From NCBI RefSeq assembly GCF_001238295.1, contig NZ_LGXZ01000012.1:62001-126000 (forward strand): DNA of 64,000 bases, in the 5' to 3' direction. Below, piece after piece: positions 33,020 through 41,579 of the stretch. Every line of letters starts with the position of its first letter. The first letter of the stretch is position 1. Made by a program: the position numbers and the translations under genes. The DNA is from Ruegeria sp. 6PALISEP08 (GTDB lineage: Bacteria > Pseudomonadota > Alphaproteobacteria > Rhodobacterales > Rhodobacteraceae). Below the pieces are notes generated by a model that saw nothing but the letters and a program-made list of their open reading frames with translations, did no database searches and had not been told where the DNA came from.

Positions 33020-34570
33020 TTAATGCTCGAACTTGCGGATTTCTCCACTTTTCAATCGCTCGGCATAAGACGCCAGTTCCTGACGCACGACTTTCATCAG
33101 GAAGTAGAGGGCAAAAACGTTCACCACAGCCATCGCAAAGATCGCCGCATCCGAGAAGTCGATGACCGGACCAAGGTTGGCTGCCGCACCGATAACCACG
33201 AAGACGCAGAAGATGATCTTGAAAACCAGCTCTTTGGTGTGGCCTTCACCGAACAGGTAGGTCCAGGCTTTTAGGCCATAGTAAGACCAGCTTATCATGG
33301 TTGAGAAGGCAAACAGAACCACGGCAATCGCAAGGATGAAGGGGAACCAGTTGAACGCGCTGCCGAAAGCGGCAGAGGTCAGGCTGACACCGGTGTTGCC
33401 GTCAACGGTGGCAATGGCGTTACCCGCCTCGTTCAGCATGTAGTTGCCGGTTTCCGGGTCCACAATCAGTTGCTGGGTTATAATGATCACCAGCGCTGTC
33501 ATGGTGCAGATCACGACGGTGTCGATGAACGGCTCCAGCAGCGACACGAACCCTTCCGTGATCGGCTCTTTAGTCCGCACGGCCGAGTGGGCAATCGCAG
33601 CAGAACCAACGCCCGCTTCGTTCGAAAATGCAGCCCGGCGGAAGCCCTGGATCAGCGCGCCGACCATGCCGCCCGCAACGCCGAGGCCAGTAAAGGCACC
33701 CGCGAAGATCTGACCAAAGGCCCAGCCGATCTGATCTGCATGCATGATGATGATAACCAGCGCCGCCAATACATACATCACCCCCATGAACGGCACGACC
33801 TTCTCAGTCACCCGTGCGATGGATTTCAGACCGCCTACGATCACCGCAAACACAATCACGGCAAAGACCAGACCCGTGATCCAGCCAGGATAGTCACCCA
33901 CAATGCCCGCGATCTGCTGATGCGCCTGATTGGCCTGGAACATATTGCCCCCACCCAGCGCGCCAAGGATACAGAAGATCGAGAACAGAACCGCGAGGAT
34001 CTTGCCACCCGGCAGGCCCAACTCGTCGAACCCTTTGGACATGTAATACATCGGGCCACCGGATACGGTGCCGTCATCGTATTCATTTCGGTATTTCACG
34101 CCCAGCGTACATTCCGTGAATTTCGACGCCATGCCCAGCAGGCCCGCGACGATCATCCAGAAGGTCGCGCCCGGACCACCGATGCCGACTGCAACCGCCA
34201 CACCGGCGATATTCCCCAGACCAACCGTGCCGGACAGCGCCGTGGCCAGAGCCTGAAAGTGGCTGACCTCACCGGCATCGTTTGGATCAGAATAGTCGCC
34301 TTTGACAAGGCTGATCGAGTGTCCAAAGAAGCGGAACTGAACAAACGCGAAATACAGCGTGAAAACTGTGGCCGCGACCACCAGCCACCCCACAATCCAC
34401 GGAAAGCCAGTTCCCGGGAAAGGGGCAAAGATAAAGCTGACGAAGGGTCCGGTTGCATCAGCGAAAGCCTGATTGATCTTGTCATCCAGGCCCGGAGCCT
34501 CTTGCGCGGAAGCGGCGGTGGCCATTAAGGCGGCAAGCGCCGCAAGGTACAGGTGTTGTAGCGTTTTCAT
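33020..34570 (-). CDS. Sodium:alanine/glycine symporter, AGCS family
   Basis: A 516-residue polytopic transporter with an apparent signal sequence (MKTLQHLYLAALAALMATAASA), then about eleven helices. Family motifs include ALATALSGTVGLGNIAGVAV, SGGPMYYMSKGFDELGLPG and FSNEAGVGSAAIAHSAVRTK. It imports alanine or glycine with Na+, fitting a marine host. The ATG at 34570 has a GAGGTG site that overlaps the stop of the UspA gene, so the two form one operon. Confidence 0.93.
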   Translation of the reverse strand: MKTLQHLYLAALAALMATAASAQEAPGLDDKINQAFADATGPFVSFIFAPFPGTGFPWIVGWLVVAATVFTLYFAFVQFRFFGHSISLVKGDYSDPNDAGEVSHFQALATALSGTVGLGNIAGVAVAVGIGGPGATFWMIVAGLLGMASKFTECTLGVKYRNEYDDGTVSGGPMYYMSKGFDELGLPGGKILAVLFSIFCILGALGGGNMFQANQAHQQIAGIVGDYPGWITGLVFAVIVFAVIVGGLKSIARVTEKVVPFMGVMYVLAALVIIIMHADQIGWAFGQIFAGAFTGLGVAGGMVGALIQGFRRAAFSNEAGVGSAAIAHSAVRTKEPITEGFVSLLEPFIDTVVICTMTALVIIITQQLIVDPETGNYMLNEAGNAIATVDGNTGVSLTSAAFGSAFNWFPFILAIAVVLFAFSTMISWSYYGLKAWTYLFGEGHTKELVFKIIFCVFVVIGAAANLGPVIDFSDAAIFAMAVVNVFALYFLMKVVRQELASYAERLKSGEIRKFEH

Positions 34571-34583
34571 TCTTCTGCCCACC

Positions 34584-35021
34584 TCAATTTACAACTGTGA
34601 CCGGAACTTCAGCGTGCATCACAAGATTTTGCGTTGAACTGCCGAAGATTCGTTTCTTGATCCCGTCTGCCGAAGCCCGGCCCACAACGATCTGAGAACC
34701 GCCGTTTTCGACCGTGATGGTGTTCAGGGTTTCTGCCACATCACCATGTCGCACGACGCCTCGCGCCTCGAAACCAGCCGCCTTGAGGGCATCGACGGCG
34801 GGCGTCACGACGCGTGACGTTGCCAGATCGACCTCTTCCTCGCGCCGCTTGTGACGCAAGGCATTTTCCTCCGGTGTCTGAAATGTGTAAGGGGACCATT
34901 CAATCACATAAGCGACCAGCAATTCGCAGGATCCGATTAGCTTTGCCAGATCTTTGGCAAAAGCAATCGCGCGTTCACCGGTCTCTGTCCCGTCGAGTCC
35001 TATGACAATCTTTGTTGTCAT
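34584..35021 (-). CDS. Universal stress protein, UspA family (second copy)
   Basis: A 145-residue Usp: KIVIGLDGTETGERAIAFAK at the N terminus and the ATP-binding motif GGSQIVVGRASADGIKKRIF (G-2x-G-9x-G-S/T type), then SSTQNLVMHAEVPVTVVN. It is upstream of and joined to the AGCS symporter; Usp-transporter operons suggest stress-linked tuning of transport. Relative to the copy at 1619 it has the fuller ATP-binding motif. Confidence 0.92.
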   Translation of the reverse strand: MTTKIVIGLDGTETGERAIAFAKDLAKLIGSCELLVAYVIEWSPYTFQTPEENALRHKRREEEVDLATSRVVTPAVDALKAAGFEARGVVRHGDVAETLNTITVENGGSQIVVGRASADGIKKRIFGSSTQNLVMHAEVPVTVVN

Positions 35022-35210
35022 CTTGTTCCTCCATTATTGTTGTTAAGTCCGGGGCCCGTGCCCCCGGCAGGACAGCCGGAACTTGGAACTTTGGCTGAGA
35101 CTGCCCTTAGGTCATTTATTAGAAAATTCTACTCATGAATGAAGACTATTGTGGCAAATTCACCAACACCGGTCAAATTTCGCTTATTAATCAAGTTTTT
35201 CACCCGGCTC

Positions 35211-35246
35211 GAAAAAGAAAACGGCTGCTTCTGAAGCAGCCGTTTT
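35211..35246 (-). terminator. Intrinsic terminator of pyk
   Basis: AAAACGGCTGCTT (35218-35230), a 2-nt loop core and its complement GAAGCAGCCGTTTT; on the minus strand the stem runs into TTCTTTTTC. It begins about 30 nt after the pyk stop codon. Confidence 0.9.
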
Positions 35247-35275
35247 CTACGTTCCGATGTCGCCTTGAGCCCAAA

Positions 35276-36721
35276 TTATTCAGGGTCGGTGCTGTAAATC
35301 AGGCGTTCGTCACAGGGGGCAACCCGCAGAATGTTGGTAGTGCCGGGGACATTGAACGGAACACCGGCGGTGACCACGATCTGATCCGATTCAGACGCAA
35401 AACCGCCCGCCCGCGCGGCACGCGCTGCGTTCACCACCGCGCCTTTGAACCGCTGCAGTTCGGGCGTCATCACACAGTTGCACCCCCAGCTCAGACACAA
35501 CCGACGCGCCGTGCCACGTTGCGAGGTCATGGCAATGATCGGCACACCAGGACGTTCACGCGCAGTCAGCGAGGCAGTTGTGCCGCTCTGGGTGAAACAG
35601 CAGATGGCCTTGATGTCGGTCTTTTCCGCTATTTCACGGGCCGCTGCGACGATGCCATCGGCCACGGTGCTGCCCTTGGCAGTACGCGAGGCGGCGATGA
35701 TCTGGGTGTAGGTCGGATCGGCCTCAACCTCGATGGCGACCTTGTTCATGGTTTGCACGGCTTCGATTGGATAGGCACCTGCCGCCGATTCCGCGCTGAG
35801 CATGATGGCGTCCGTGCCTTCATAGATCGCAGTGGCCACATCCGACACTTCGGCGCGGGTGGGCATCGGGCTTTCGATCATGCTTTCCAACATCTGGGTC
35901 GCGACGATAACCGGTTTGGCGGCACCACGGCACCTGCGGACCAGCCGTTTCTGGATTGGCGGTACGGCGGATACGGGCAGTTCCACACCCAGATCGCCCC
36001 GCGCTACCATGATCCCATCTGACGCGTCGAGAATATCCTCAAATGCCTCAACCGCGGCGGGCTTTTCGATCTTCGACAGGATCGCAGCACGGCCATCAGC
36101 CAAAGCCCGAGCTTCAAACACATCCTTTGCGCGCTGCACAAAGCTCAGCGCCAACCAGTCGACGCCCAACTGGCAGACAAACTCAAGATCATCGCGATCC
36201 TTCGCCGAAAGCGCCGCCAGCGGCAGCACCACATCCGGCACATTCACGCCCTTGCGGTTAGAGATCGTACCTCCCACATCAACCTTGCAATTGGCGAAAT
36301 CCTGTCCGCAATCCTGTACGGTCAGACGTATCTTTCCGTCATTCACCAGAAGACGTGCGCCTTGCTCAAGTGCTGCAAAAATCTCGGGGTGCGGAAGGCA
36401 GACCCGATTGATGTCGCCGGCAGCAGGGTCAAGGTCGAGGCGGAATGCCGCGCCTTCTTCCAACTCTTCCGCCTCATTGGCAAAAACGCCAACGCGCAGC
36501 TTGGGCCCCTGAAGGTCAGCCAGAATGGCAATCGGGCTGTCGAGGTCTTTTTCAACCTGCCGAATGATCTTGTGCCGTTCGCGAATCTCATCATGGCTGC
36601 CGTGGCTCATGTTCAAACGGAACACATCCGCACCAGCCTCGTGCAGGGCACGAATGGTTTCATAATCACTGGACGCCGGTCCCAGCGTCGCCACGATTTT
36701 TACATTTCTCAGGCGTCGCAT
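35276..36721 (-). CDS. pyk: Pyruvate kinase
   Basis: A 481-residue type II pyruvate kinase. Motifs: KIVATLGPASSDYETIRALH, FRLNMSHGSHDEIRER, ILADLQGPKLRVG, the catalytic Lys of ILSKIEKPAAVEAF, GIMVARGDLGVELPV and ATQMLESMIESPMPTRAEVS; the C-terminal allosteric domain starts near residue 350. It converts phosphoenolpyruvate and ADP to pyruvate and ATP. The ATG at 36721 (MRRLRNVKIVATLGP) is preferred to one six codons earlier. Confidence 0.97.
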   Translation of the reverse strand: MRRLRNVKIVATLGPASSDYETIRALHEAGADVFRLNMSHGSHDEIRERHKIIRQVEKDLDSPIAILADLQGPKLRVGVFANEAEELEEGAAFRLDLDPAAGDINRVCLPHPEIFAALEQGARLLVNDGKIRLTVQDCGQDFANCKVDVGGTISNRKGVNVPDVVLPLAALSAKDRDDLEFVCQLGVDWLALSFVQRAKDVFEARALADGRAAILSKIEKPAAVEAFEDILDASDGIMVARGDLGVELPVSAVPPIQKRLVRRCRGAAKPVIVATQMLESMIESPMPTRAEVSDVATAIYEGTDAIMLSAESAAGAYPIEAVQTMNKVAIEVEADPTYTQIIAASRTAKGSTVADGIVAAAREIAEKTDIKAICCFTQSGTTASLTARERPGVPIIAMTSQRGTARRLCLSWGCNCVMTPELQRFKGAVVNAARAARAGGFASESDQIVVTAGVPFNVPGTTNILRVAPCDERLIYSTDPE

Positions 36722-36861
36722 CAGTCCTGCTCTCCTCACGTCGTCTTAGTTGCAGTTAGGGTGCAGTAAAATGTTACCGCAAACATTAGCTCAGTGCTTA
36801 TTGCCCAATTCCCTTTTCAAAGCAACTGCCCTACACCTGCGACAAACTAGATGACAGGCTC

Positions 36862-37599
36862 ATGACATACACCCCGTTTTTCGTTCACGGCGCGGATCGC
36901 CCGTCCCGTTGGCTGATCACATGCGACCACGCAACCAATACTGTACCCCCTGAGGTGAACGGAGGCGACCTTGGCCTGCCACGCGAAGACATGGAGCGCC
37001 ACATCGCCTATGATGTCGGTGCCTATGAGGTGTCAAAACATTTGGGCGAGATCCTGAACGCGCCAGTAATTGCCGCAAATTTCTCGCGTTTGGTGATCGA
37101 TCCCAACCGCGGTGAAGACGACCCGACATTGTTGATGAAGCTTTATGACGGCTCAATCATCCCCGGCAACCGCCATGCGGACGCAGCTGAACGCGAGCGT
37201 CGCCTGAACATGTGTTACCGCCCCTATCACGAGGCGCTGGCTCGGATGGCCGCATTGCCGCACGCTGTGATCGTTTCGATGCATTCCTTCACCCGCCAGC
37301 TGCGCGGACGTGACCCGCGCCCCTGGCACATAGGTGTCTTGCACACCCCAGACGAGAGGTTCGCGCGCGCCCTGATCGACCGGCTTCAGGCCGAGGACGA
37401 TATGTGCGTAGGCGTCAACGAACCCTACACCGGCGTTCTGCCGGGCGACGCGATTGACAAGCACTGCACCGCGTTCGGGCGTCCCAACGCCCTGATCGAA
37501 CTGCGCAATGATCTGATCGCGGATCACGCGGGGCAAAGGGAATGGGCCGAAAGATTGGCCCGTATCCTGCAGGGCGCATTGGAAACCAGCGACCTTTAA
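36862..37599 (+). CDS. N-formylglutamate amidohydrolase family protein
   Basis: A 245-residue HutG-type zinc amidohydrolase: LITCDHATNTVPPEV (metal His), SRLVIDPNRGEDDPTLLMKL and AVIVSMHSFTRQL, with the C-terminal RPNALIELRNDLI. The classical substrate is N-formyl-L-glutamate from histidine breakdown, but no hut genes are present. The D-glutamate unit (Dat/DgcA/DgcN, 38372-41284) lies 0.8 kb away; a deacylase for N-acyl-glutamate would complete it. That link is inference. It is transcribed divergently from pyk. Confidence 0.88.
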   Translation: MTYTPFFVHGADRPSRWLITCDHATNTVPPEVNGGDLGLPREDMERHIAYDVGAYEVSKHLGEILNAPVIAANFSRLVIDPNRGEDDPTLLMKLYDGSIIPGNRHADAAERERRLNMCYRPYHEALARMAALPHAVIVSMHSFTRQLRGRDPRPWHIGVLHTPDERFARALIDRLQAEDDMCVGVNEPYTGVLPGDAIDKHCTAFGRPNALIELRNDLIADHAGQREWAERLARILQGALETSDL

Positions 37600-37685
37600 C
37601 CGCAAGTCCGGCACAGGCTTTCCACACTTCACGCCATTGTGAGCGCAGCCCTCAACCCCCATATAATATGGGAAAGGGGATCATC

Positions 37686-37925
37686 GTGACACATGACTTT
37701 CTGACGACGTTTTTTGGCTGGATGGCTGCGCTCAATATCGCGGTTCTTCTGTTCACCACCGTGATGGTCCTGCTGTTGCAGGATTGGATCGCGGGCATTC
37801 ACGGCAGGATGTTTCAGATGGAGCGTCCCGATGTGAAACGTGCCTATTTCAGATATCTTGCCAACTACAAGATCCTGACACTGATCTTTTGTGTCGTACC
37901 TTGGTTGGCCTTGAAACTGATGTGA
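37686..37925 (+). CDS. Small membrane protein, DUF6868-like
   Basis: A 79-residue protein with two hydrophobic helices (FFGWMAALNIAVLLFTTVMV and the C-terminal KILTLIFCVVPWLALKLM) around a polar loop, HGRMFQMERPDVKRAYFRYL. The pattern fits the small DUF6868 membrane family as I remember it. The GTG at 37686 has a good AAAGGGG site eight bases upstream and is preferred to the ATG at 37668. No function is known. Confidence 0.65.
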   Translation: MTHDFLTTFFGWMAALNIAVLLFTTVMVLLLQDWIAGIHGRMFQMERPDVKRAYFRYLANYKILTLIFCVVPWLALKLM

Positions 37926-38014
37926 GCAAGTTCGGATCGCAAGTCTGATTGTTGTAACAGGACAGCGGGATTGTTAGGTCAGACACAGCACACAAAGCCA
38001 CCCGGAGCCGCATC

Positions 38015-38329
38015 ATGGACAAGCAAACCGAAATCGAACTTCAGGCCGCCGCGTTTCGTCGGTTGCAAAAGCACCTGATGGAAGACCGCACAGACGTCCA
38101 GAACATCGATATGATGAATCTGACCGGGTTCTGCCGAAACTGCCTTTCGCGCTGGTATCAGGAAGCCGCCAATGACAAAGGCATCGAGATGGGCAAGGAC
38201 GAAGCCCGCGAGGTTTTTTACGGCATGACCATGGATGAATGGAAAGCCAATTATCAGACCGACGCCAGCCCCGAAAAACAGGCAGCCTTCAAGGTTGCGT
38301 TCGAAGAGAATGTAACGAAAAAGGGTTAA
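38015..38329 (+). CDS. DUF1244 family protein
   Basis: A 104-residue protein with the family core NIDMMNLTGFCRNCLSRWYQ (two Cys three residues apart) and REVFYGMTMDEWKANYQ. DUF1244 proteins are small helical cytoplasmic proteins frequent in alpha- and gammaproteobacteria; the Cys pair may bind a metal. The function is unknown. A terminator follows 12 nt later. Confidence 0.85.
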   Translation: MDKQTEIELQAAAFRRLQKHLMEDRTDVQNIDMMNLTGFCRNCLSRWYQEAANDKGIEMGKDEAREVFYGMTMDEWKANYQTDASPEKQAAFKVAFEENVTKKG

Positions 38330-38341
38330 GTTCGAAACGAA

Positions 38342-38366
38342 GAAGGCCCGCCAAATCGGCGGGCCT
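38342..38366. terminator. Convergent intrinsic terminator (DUF1244 gene / D-amino acid unit)
   Basis: AGGCCCGCC, loop AAAT, then a complementary arm (CGGCGGGCCT) and a T-rich run on the plus strand, located in the 42 bp between convergent stop codons. Confidence 0.8.
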
Positions 38367-38371
38367 ATTCT

Positions 38372-39232
38372 TTAGACTGCAGCTTTGCGGCTTTCGTCCA
38401 GATAAATTTCGCGAAGGCGTTTGGCGATCGGCCCTGGCGTGCCATCACCCAACGCGACCCCGTCAATCTCGACCACCGGCATCACAAAAGCACTGGCCGA
38501 GGTTGTGAATGCCTCATCCGCCTCTTTGGCTTCGTCGATGGTGAACAGACGCTCTTCGATTTCCATCTGCGCTTCCGCTGCCATGCGCAGAACAGCCTTA
38601 CGCGTGATCCCATGCAGGATGTCGTTCGACAGCGGTCGGGTGATGATCTTGCCGTTCTTGACGAAGTAGGCGTTGTTGCTGGTGCCCTCGGTCACATAAC
38701 CGTCTTCGACCAGCCAAGCGTCATCGCAACCTGCTTTCTTTGCCATCATCTTGCCCATTGATGGGTAGAGCAGCTGCACGGTTTTGATATCGCGGCGGCC
38801 CCAGCGGATATCTTCGATCGAGATGATCTTGGCACCTTTCTGGGCAGCCGGACTATCAGCCAGACCAGGTTTGTTCTGCGTAAACAAAACAAGGCTCGGA
38901 TCGGTATCTGCCGAGGGGAATACGAAATCCCGGTCGCCATCGCTGCCGCGCGAGACTTGCAGGTAAACGAGACCCTCTTCGATGCCGTTCAGCTCAACCA
39001 GCCTACGATGGATTTCCAGCAACTCATCCTTGGTGCATGGCTCGGCCATCTCCAACTCGTCCAGCGATCGCCTGAGACGTACTGCATGGCCTTCGAAATC
39101 AATCAGCTTGCCGTCCAGTACACTGGTCACTTCGTAAACCGCGTCTGCGAACAGAAAACCTCGATCAAAGATCGACACCTTGGCCTCTGCCTCGGGCAGG
39201 TATTCGCCATTTACGTATACGGTTCGGGTCAT
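38372..39232 (-). CDS. D-amino acid aminotransferase
   Basis: A 286-residue fold-type IV PLP enzyme: SIFDRGFLFADAVYEVTSVL, WGRRDIKTVQLLYPSMGK with the PLP Lys, and VTEGTSNNAYFVKNGKII. These fit D-alanine aminotransferase (Dat) rather than BCAT. It exchanges the amino group between D-amino acids and 2-oxoglutarate, yielding D-glutamate. It is the last gene of a three-gene minus-strand unit with dgcA and dgcN, a consistent source of D-glutamate for them. ATG at 39232 after GAGGAGAC. Confidence 0.9.
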   Translation of the reverse strand: MTRTVYVNGEYLPEAEAKVSIFDRGFLFADAVYEVTSVLDGKLIDFEGHAVRLRRSLDELEMAEPCTKDELLEIHRRLVELNGIEEGLVYLQVSRGSDGDRDFVFPSADTDPSLVLFTQNKPGLADSPAAQKGAKIISIEDIRWGRRDIKTVQLLYPSMGKMMAKKAGCDDAWLVEDGYVTEGTSNNAYFVKNGKIITRPLSNDILHGITRKAVLRMAAEAQMEIEERLFTIDEAKEADEAFTTSASAFVMPVVEIDGVALGDGTPGPIAKRLREIYLDESRKAAV

Positions 39233-39242
39233 GTTTGTCTCC

Positions 39243-40208
39243 TCAACCCCAGAGCGCGGACACCGGTGGGTGCACTCCGGCATCGTCAAAAATCAGCGGG
39301 GTATCACGGTCTTCGGCCAACAAAAGCGGGCCGTCAAGGTCCGTTACCATCGCACCTTGCGCCAGCAATGTCGCGGGGGCCATGGCAAGCGAACTGCCGA
39401 CCATGCAACCCACCATGACGTCATAGCCTTCGGCAATCGCGGCAGTGCGCAGTTCCAGCGCCTCGGTCAAGCCCCCCGTCTTGTCAAGCTTGATGTTGAT
39501 GACATCATATTTGCCCTTCAGCTTGGGCAGGCTGTTGCGGTCATGGCAGGATTCATCAGCACAGACCGGGACCGGGCGATCCATTCCGATCAGCGCATCG
39601 TCATCTCCGGCCGGTAGGGGCTGCTCGACCAGGGCCACGCCCAGGCGCACCAGATGCGGCGCAAGATCGGCATAAACTTCGGCCGTCCACCCTTCGTTCG
39701 CGTCCACAATGATCTTGGAGTTCGGAGCGCCCGCGCGTACGGCCTCAAGCCGTGGCATATCGTCAGGCGTACCCAGTTTGATCTTCAACAGCGGACGATG
39801 CGCGTTCTCAGCCGCCTGAGCTTGCATCGCCTCTGGCATATCCAACGACAGGGTGTACGCGGTGATCTCTGGGCCTGGCACCGGCAGACCGGCCAAGTCC
39901 CAGGCACGTTTGCCAGCGCGCTTGCTCTCCAGATCCCACAGGGCACAATCCATGGCGTTTCGGGCCGCACCCGCTGGCAATAGATTCATCAGCGACTGTC
40001 GAGTGAACTCTGCAGGCAAACCCGCAATCTCGGCCTCAACCGACTCGAGCGTTTCGTCATAGCGCGCATAGGGAACGCATTCGCCCCAGCCCTGATGGGT
40101 TCCGTCCGACACCCGTACCGTCAGCACCTTTGCTTCAGTCCGCGACCCGCGCGAGATGGTGAACACCTGCGCCAGCCGAAACACATCGCGAGAGACCTCT
40201 ATCTGCAC
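39243..40208 (-). CDS. dgcA: N-acetyl-D-glutamate racemase DgcA (dipeptide-epimerase-like)
   Basis: A 321-residue enolase-superfamily enzyme. The active site is visible: LLKIKLGTPDD (KxK base), KIIVDANEGWT (Asp), ALVEQPLPAGDDD (Glu), VCADESCHDR (Asp) and INIKLDKTGGL (second Lys). It resembles L-Ala-D/L-Glu epimerases, but next to dgcN it is best read as DgcA, reported to racemise N-acetyl-D-glutamate in marine bacteria. It lies 10 bp upstream of the Dat gene. Confidence 0.88.
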   Translation of the reverse strand: MQIEVSRDVFRLAQVFTISRGSRTEAKVLTVRVSDGTHQGWGECVPYARYDETLESVEAEIAGLPAEFTRQSLMNLLPAGAARNAMDCALWDLESKRAGKRAWDLAGLPVPGPEITAYTLSLDMPEAMQAQAAENAHRPLLKIKLGTPDDMPRLEAVRAGAPNSKIIVDANEGWTAEVYADLAPHLVRLGVALVEQPLPAGDDDALIGMDRPVPVCADESCHDRNSLPKLKGKYDVINIKLDKTGGLTEALELRTAAIAEGYDVMVGCMVGSSLAMAPATLLAQGAMVTDLDGPLLLAEDRDTPLIFDDAGVHPPVSALWG

Positions 40209-40218
40209 GCACCCGCCC

Positions 40219-40253
40219 CTTCATCTTTTCCCAAATACTCCCGCCGGAGGCGG
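40219..40253 (-). repeat. Dispersed intergenic repeat of Roseobacter type
   Basis: The gap between dgcN and dgcA contains CTTCATCTTTTCCCAAATAC followed by TCCCGCCGGAGGCGG. From memory, the block ATCTTTTCCCAAATACTCC is a common short intergenic repeat in Ruegeria and relatives, usually ending in a GC hairpin; here the hairpin is CCGCC-GGA-GGCGG. It may act as a transcript-end structure inside the operon. Confidence 0.5.
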
Positions 40254-40282
40254 ATGAGCCCGCCACCGGCACGTGTCTCAGA

Positions 40283-41284
40283 TCACATCGCGGCCAGCGC
40301 GTCCACCAGCTTGCCGGACCCAAAGCGGAACGGGTCGGTTGCAGGCAGACCCATGTCGGCTTCAATCGTGGCCAAATAGGCGATCGCGTCTTCTTCGGAC
40401 ATATGCTGCGTGTTGACCGAAACGCCAACAACCTGACAATCCGGGTTCGCTACCTTGGCAAGCGCAAGCGCGGTGTCGTGAAGTGTCTCCAAAGATGGCT
40501 GCTGATAGGTCGGCAAACCACGCATGTGTTCGCGAGTCGGTTCGTGACTGAGGATCAGGGCGTCCGGCTGGCCGCCGTGGATCAGTGCCATCGTCACGCC
40601 GGAATAGGACACGTGGAACAGCGAACCCTGCCCTTCGATCAGGTCCCAGTGGTCGTCATCATTGTCGGGTGTCAGCCATTCGATCGAACCGGCCATGAAG
40701 TCGGCAATGACCGCGTCAAGCGGCACACCATCGCCAGTGATCAGGATACCCGTCTGACCGGTCGCCCGGAAGGTCGACTTCATACCACGCTTGCGCATTT
40801 CGGCATCCATCGCCATGGCGGTGTACATCTTGCCCACCGAACAATCGGTACCCACAGCCAAACAACGCTTGCCCTTACGCTTTTTGCCGTTGGCAATCGG
40901 GTAATCCACTTCGGGCACGCGTACGTCGTGCAGCTTTTGACCGGTTGCTTCGGCCACGGCTACCAGATCGGGCTCATCGCGCAGCAAGTTGTGCAGACCC
41001 GAAGCCAGGTCAAATCCTTCCTCCAGCGCCATGACCAGAACCTTTTTCCATTCCTGGCTGATCACACCACCACGGTTGGCCACACCGATCACGAGCGTTT
41101 TGGCGCCGGCCTCTTTCGCCTCGGTCAGGGTCATGTCGGTCAGACCCAGGTCGGCCTTGCAGTCATCCATCCGGTATTGGCCCACGGCGTTTTCCGGGCG
41201 CCAATCCTTGATGCCCACAGCCACTTTGGCCGCCAATTGGTCGGGCGCATCGCCCAGAAACAGCAGGTACGGTGTCTCGATCAT
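40283..41284 (-). CDS. dgcN: D-glutamate N-acetyltransferase DgcN (DUF1611)
   Basis: A 333-residue DUF1611 protein. The N-terminal half includes LVIGVANRGGVISQEWKKVL, and the C-terminal half has a P-loop-like CLAVGTDCSVGKMYTAMAM, FRATGQTGILITGDGVPLDA and HWDLIEGQGSLFHVSYSGVT. It is the family reported as DgcN, which acetylates D-glutamate before DgcA racemises it. It heads the minus-strand unit dgcN-dgcA-dat. The ATG at 41284 follows AAAGGAGTG; a GTG three codons earlier is possible. Confidence 0.88.
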   Translation of the reverse strand: MIETPYLLFLGDAPDQLAAKVAVGIKDWRPENAVGQYRMDDCKADLGLTDMTLTEAKEAGAKTLVIGVANRGGVISQEWKKVLVMALEEGFDLASGLHNLLRDEPDLVAVAEATGQKLHDVRVPEVDYPIANGKKRKGKRCLAVGTDCSVGKMYTAMAMDAEMRKRGMKSTFRATGQTGILITGDGVPLDAVIADFMAGSIEWLTPDNDDDHWDLIEGQGSLFHVSYSGVTMALIHGGQPDALILSHEPTREHMRGLPTYQQPSLETLHDTALALAKVANPDCQVVGVSVNTQHMSEEDAIAYLATIEADMGLPATDPFRFGSGKLVDALAAM

Positions 41285-41378
41285 TGCGGTCACTCCTTTG
41301 ATTCCGGCCTAAGCTAGAGAAGCAGCAAAACGAACGTTTCGCGTTTTGATCCGCCCAACACGATTAACGCGCGACGTT

Positions 41379-41444
41379 TTTGCGCGTACTTACGCCATGG
41401 CGCAAATTTATTCGAAGTTTTCAAAGTGATTAAACTTTAATCAC
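41379..41444. promoter_or_regulatory. Operator candidates between dgcN and mcl1
   Basis: The 295-bp gap between the divergent genes dgcN and mcl1 holds no gene. It has a perfect palindrome GTGATTAAA-C-TTTAATCAC (41426-41444) about midway between the two start codons, and a looser pair TTTGCGC (41379-41385) / GCGCAAA (41400-41406). Either may bind a regulator of one or both genes. Confidence 0.5.
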
Positions 41445-41579
41445 CCCTTCCCAGTTAACCTAAAGTTCCATTCTGCAGCCGCATTGCCGCAGATGCACAA
41501 TCGCTCTTGCGCTGCGACACGCAATTTAATACCTCATTGAGCAGGAAAATCGTAATTTCATTACCCACACGAGGTCCAG

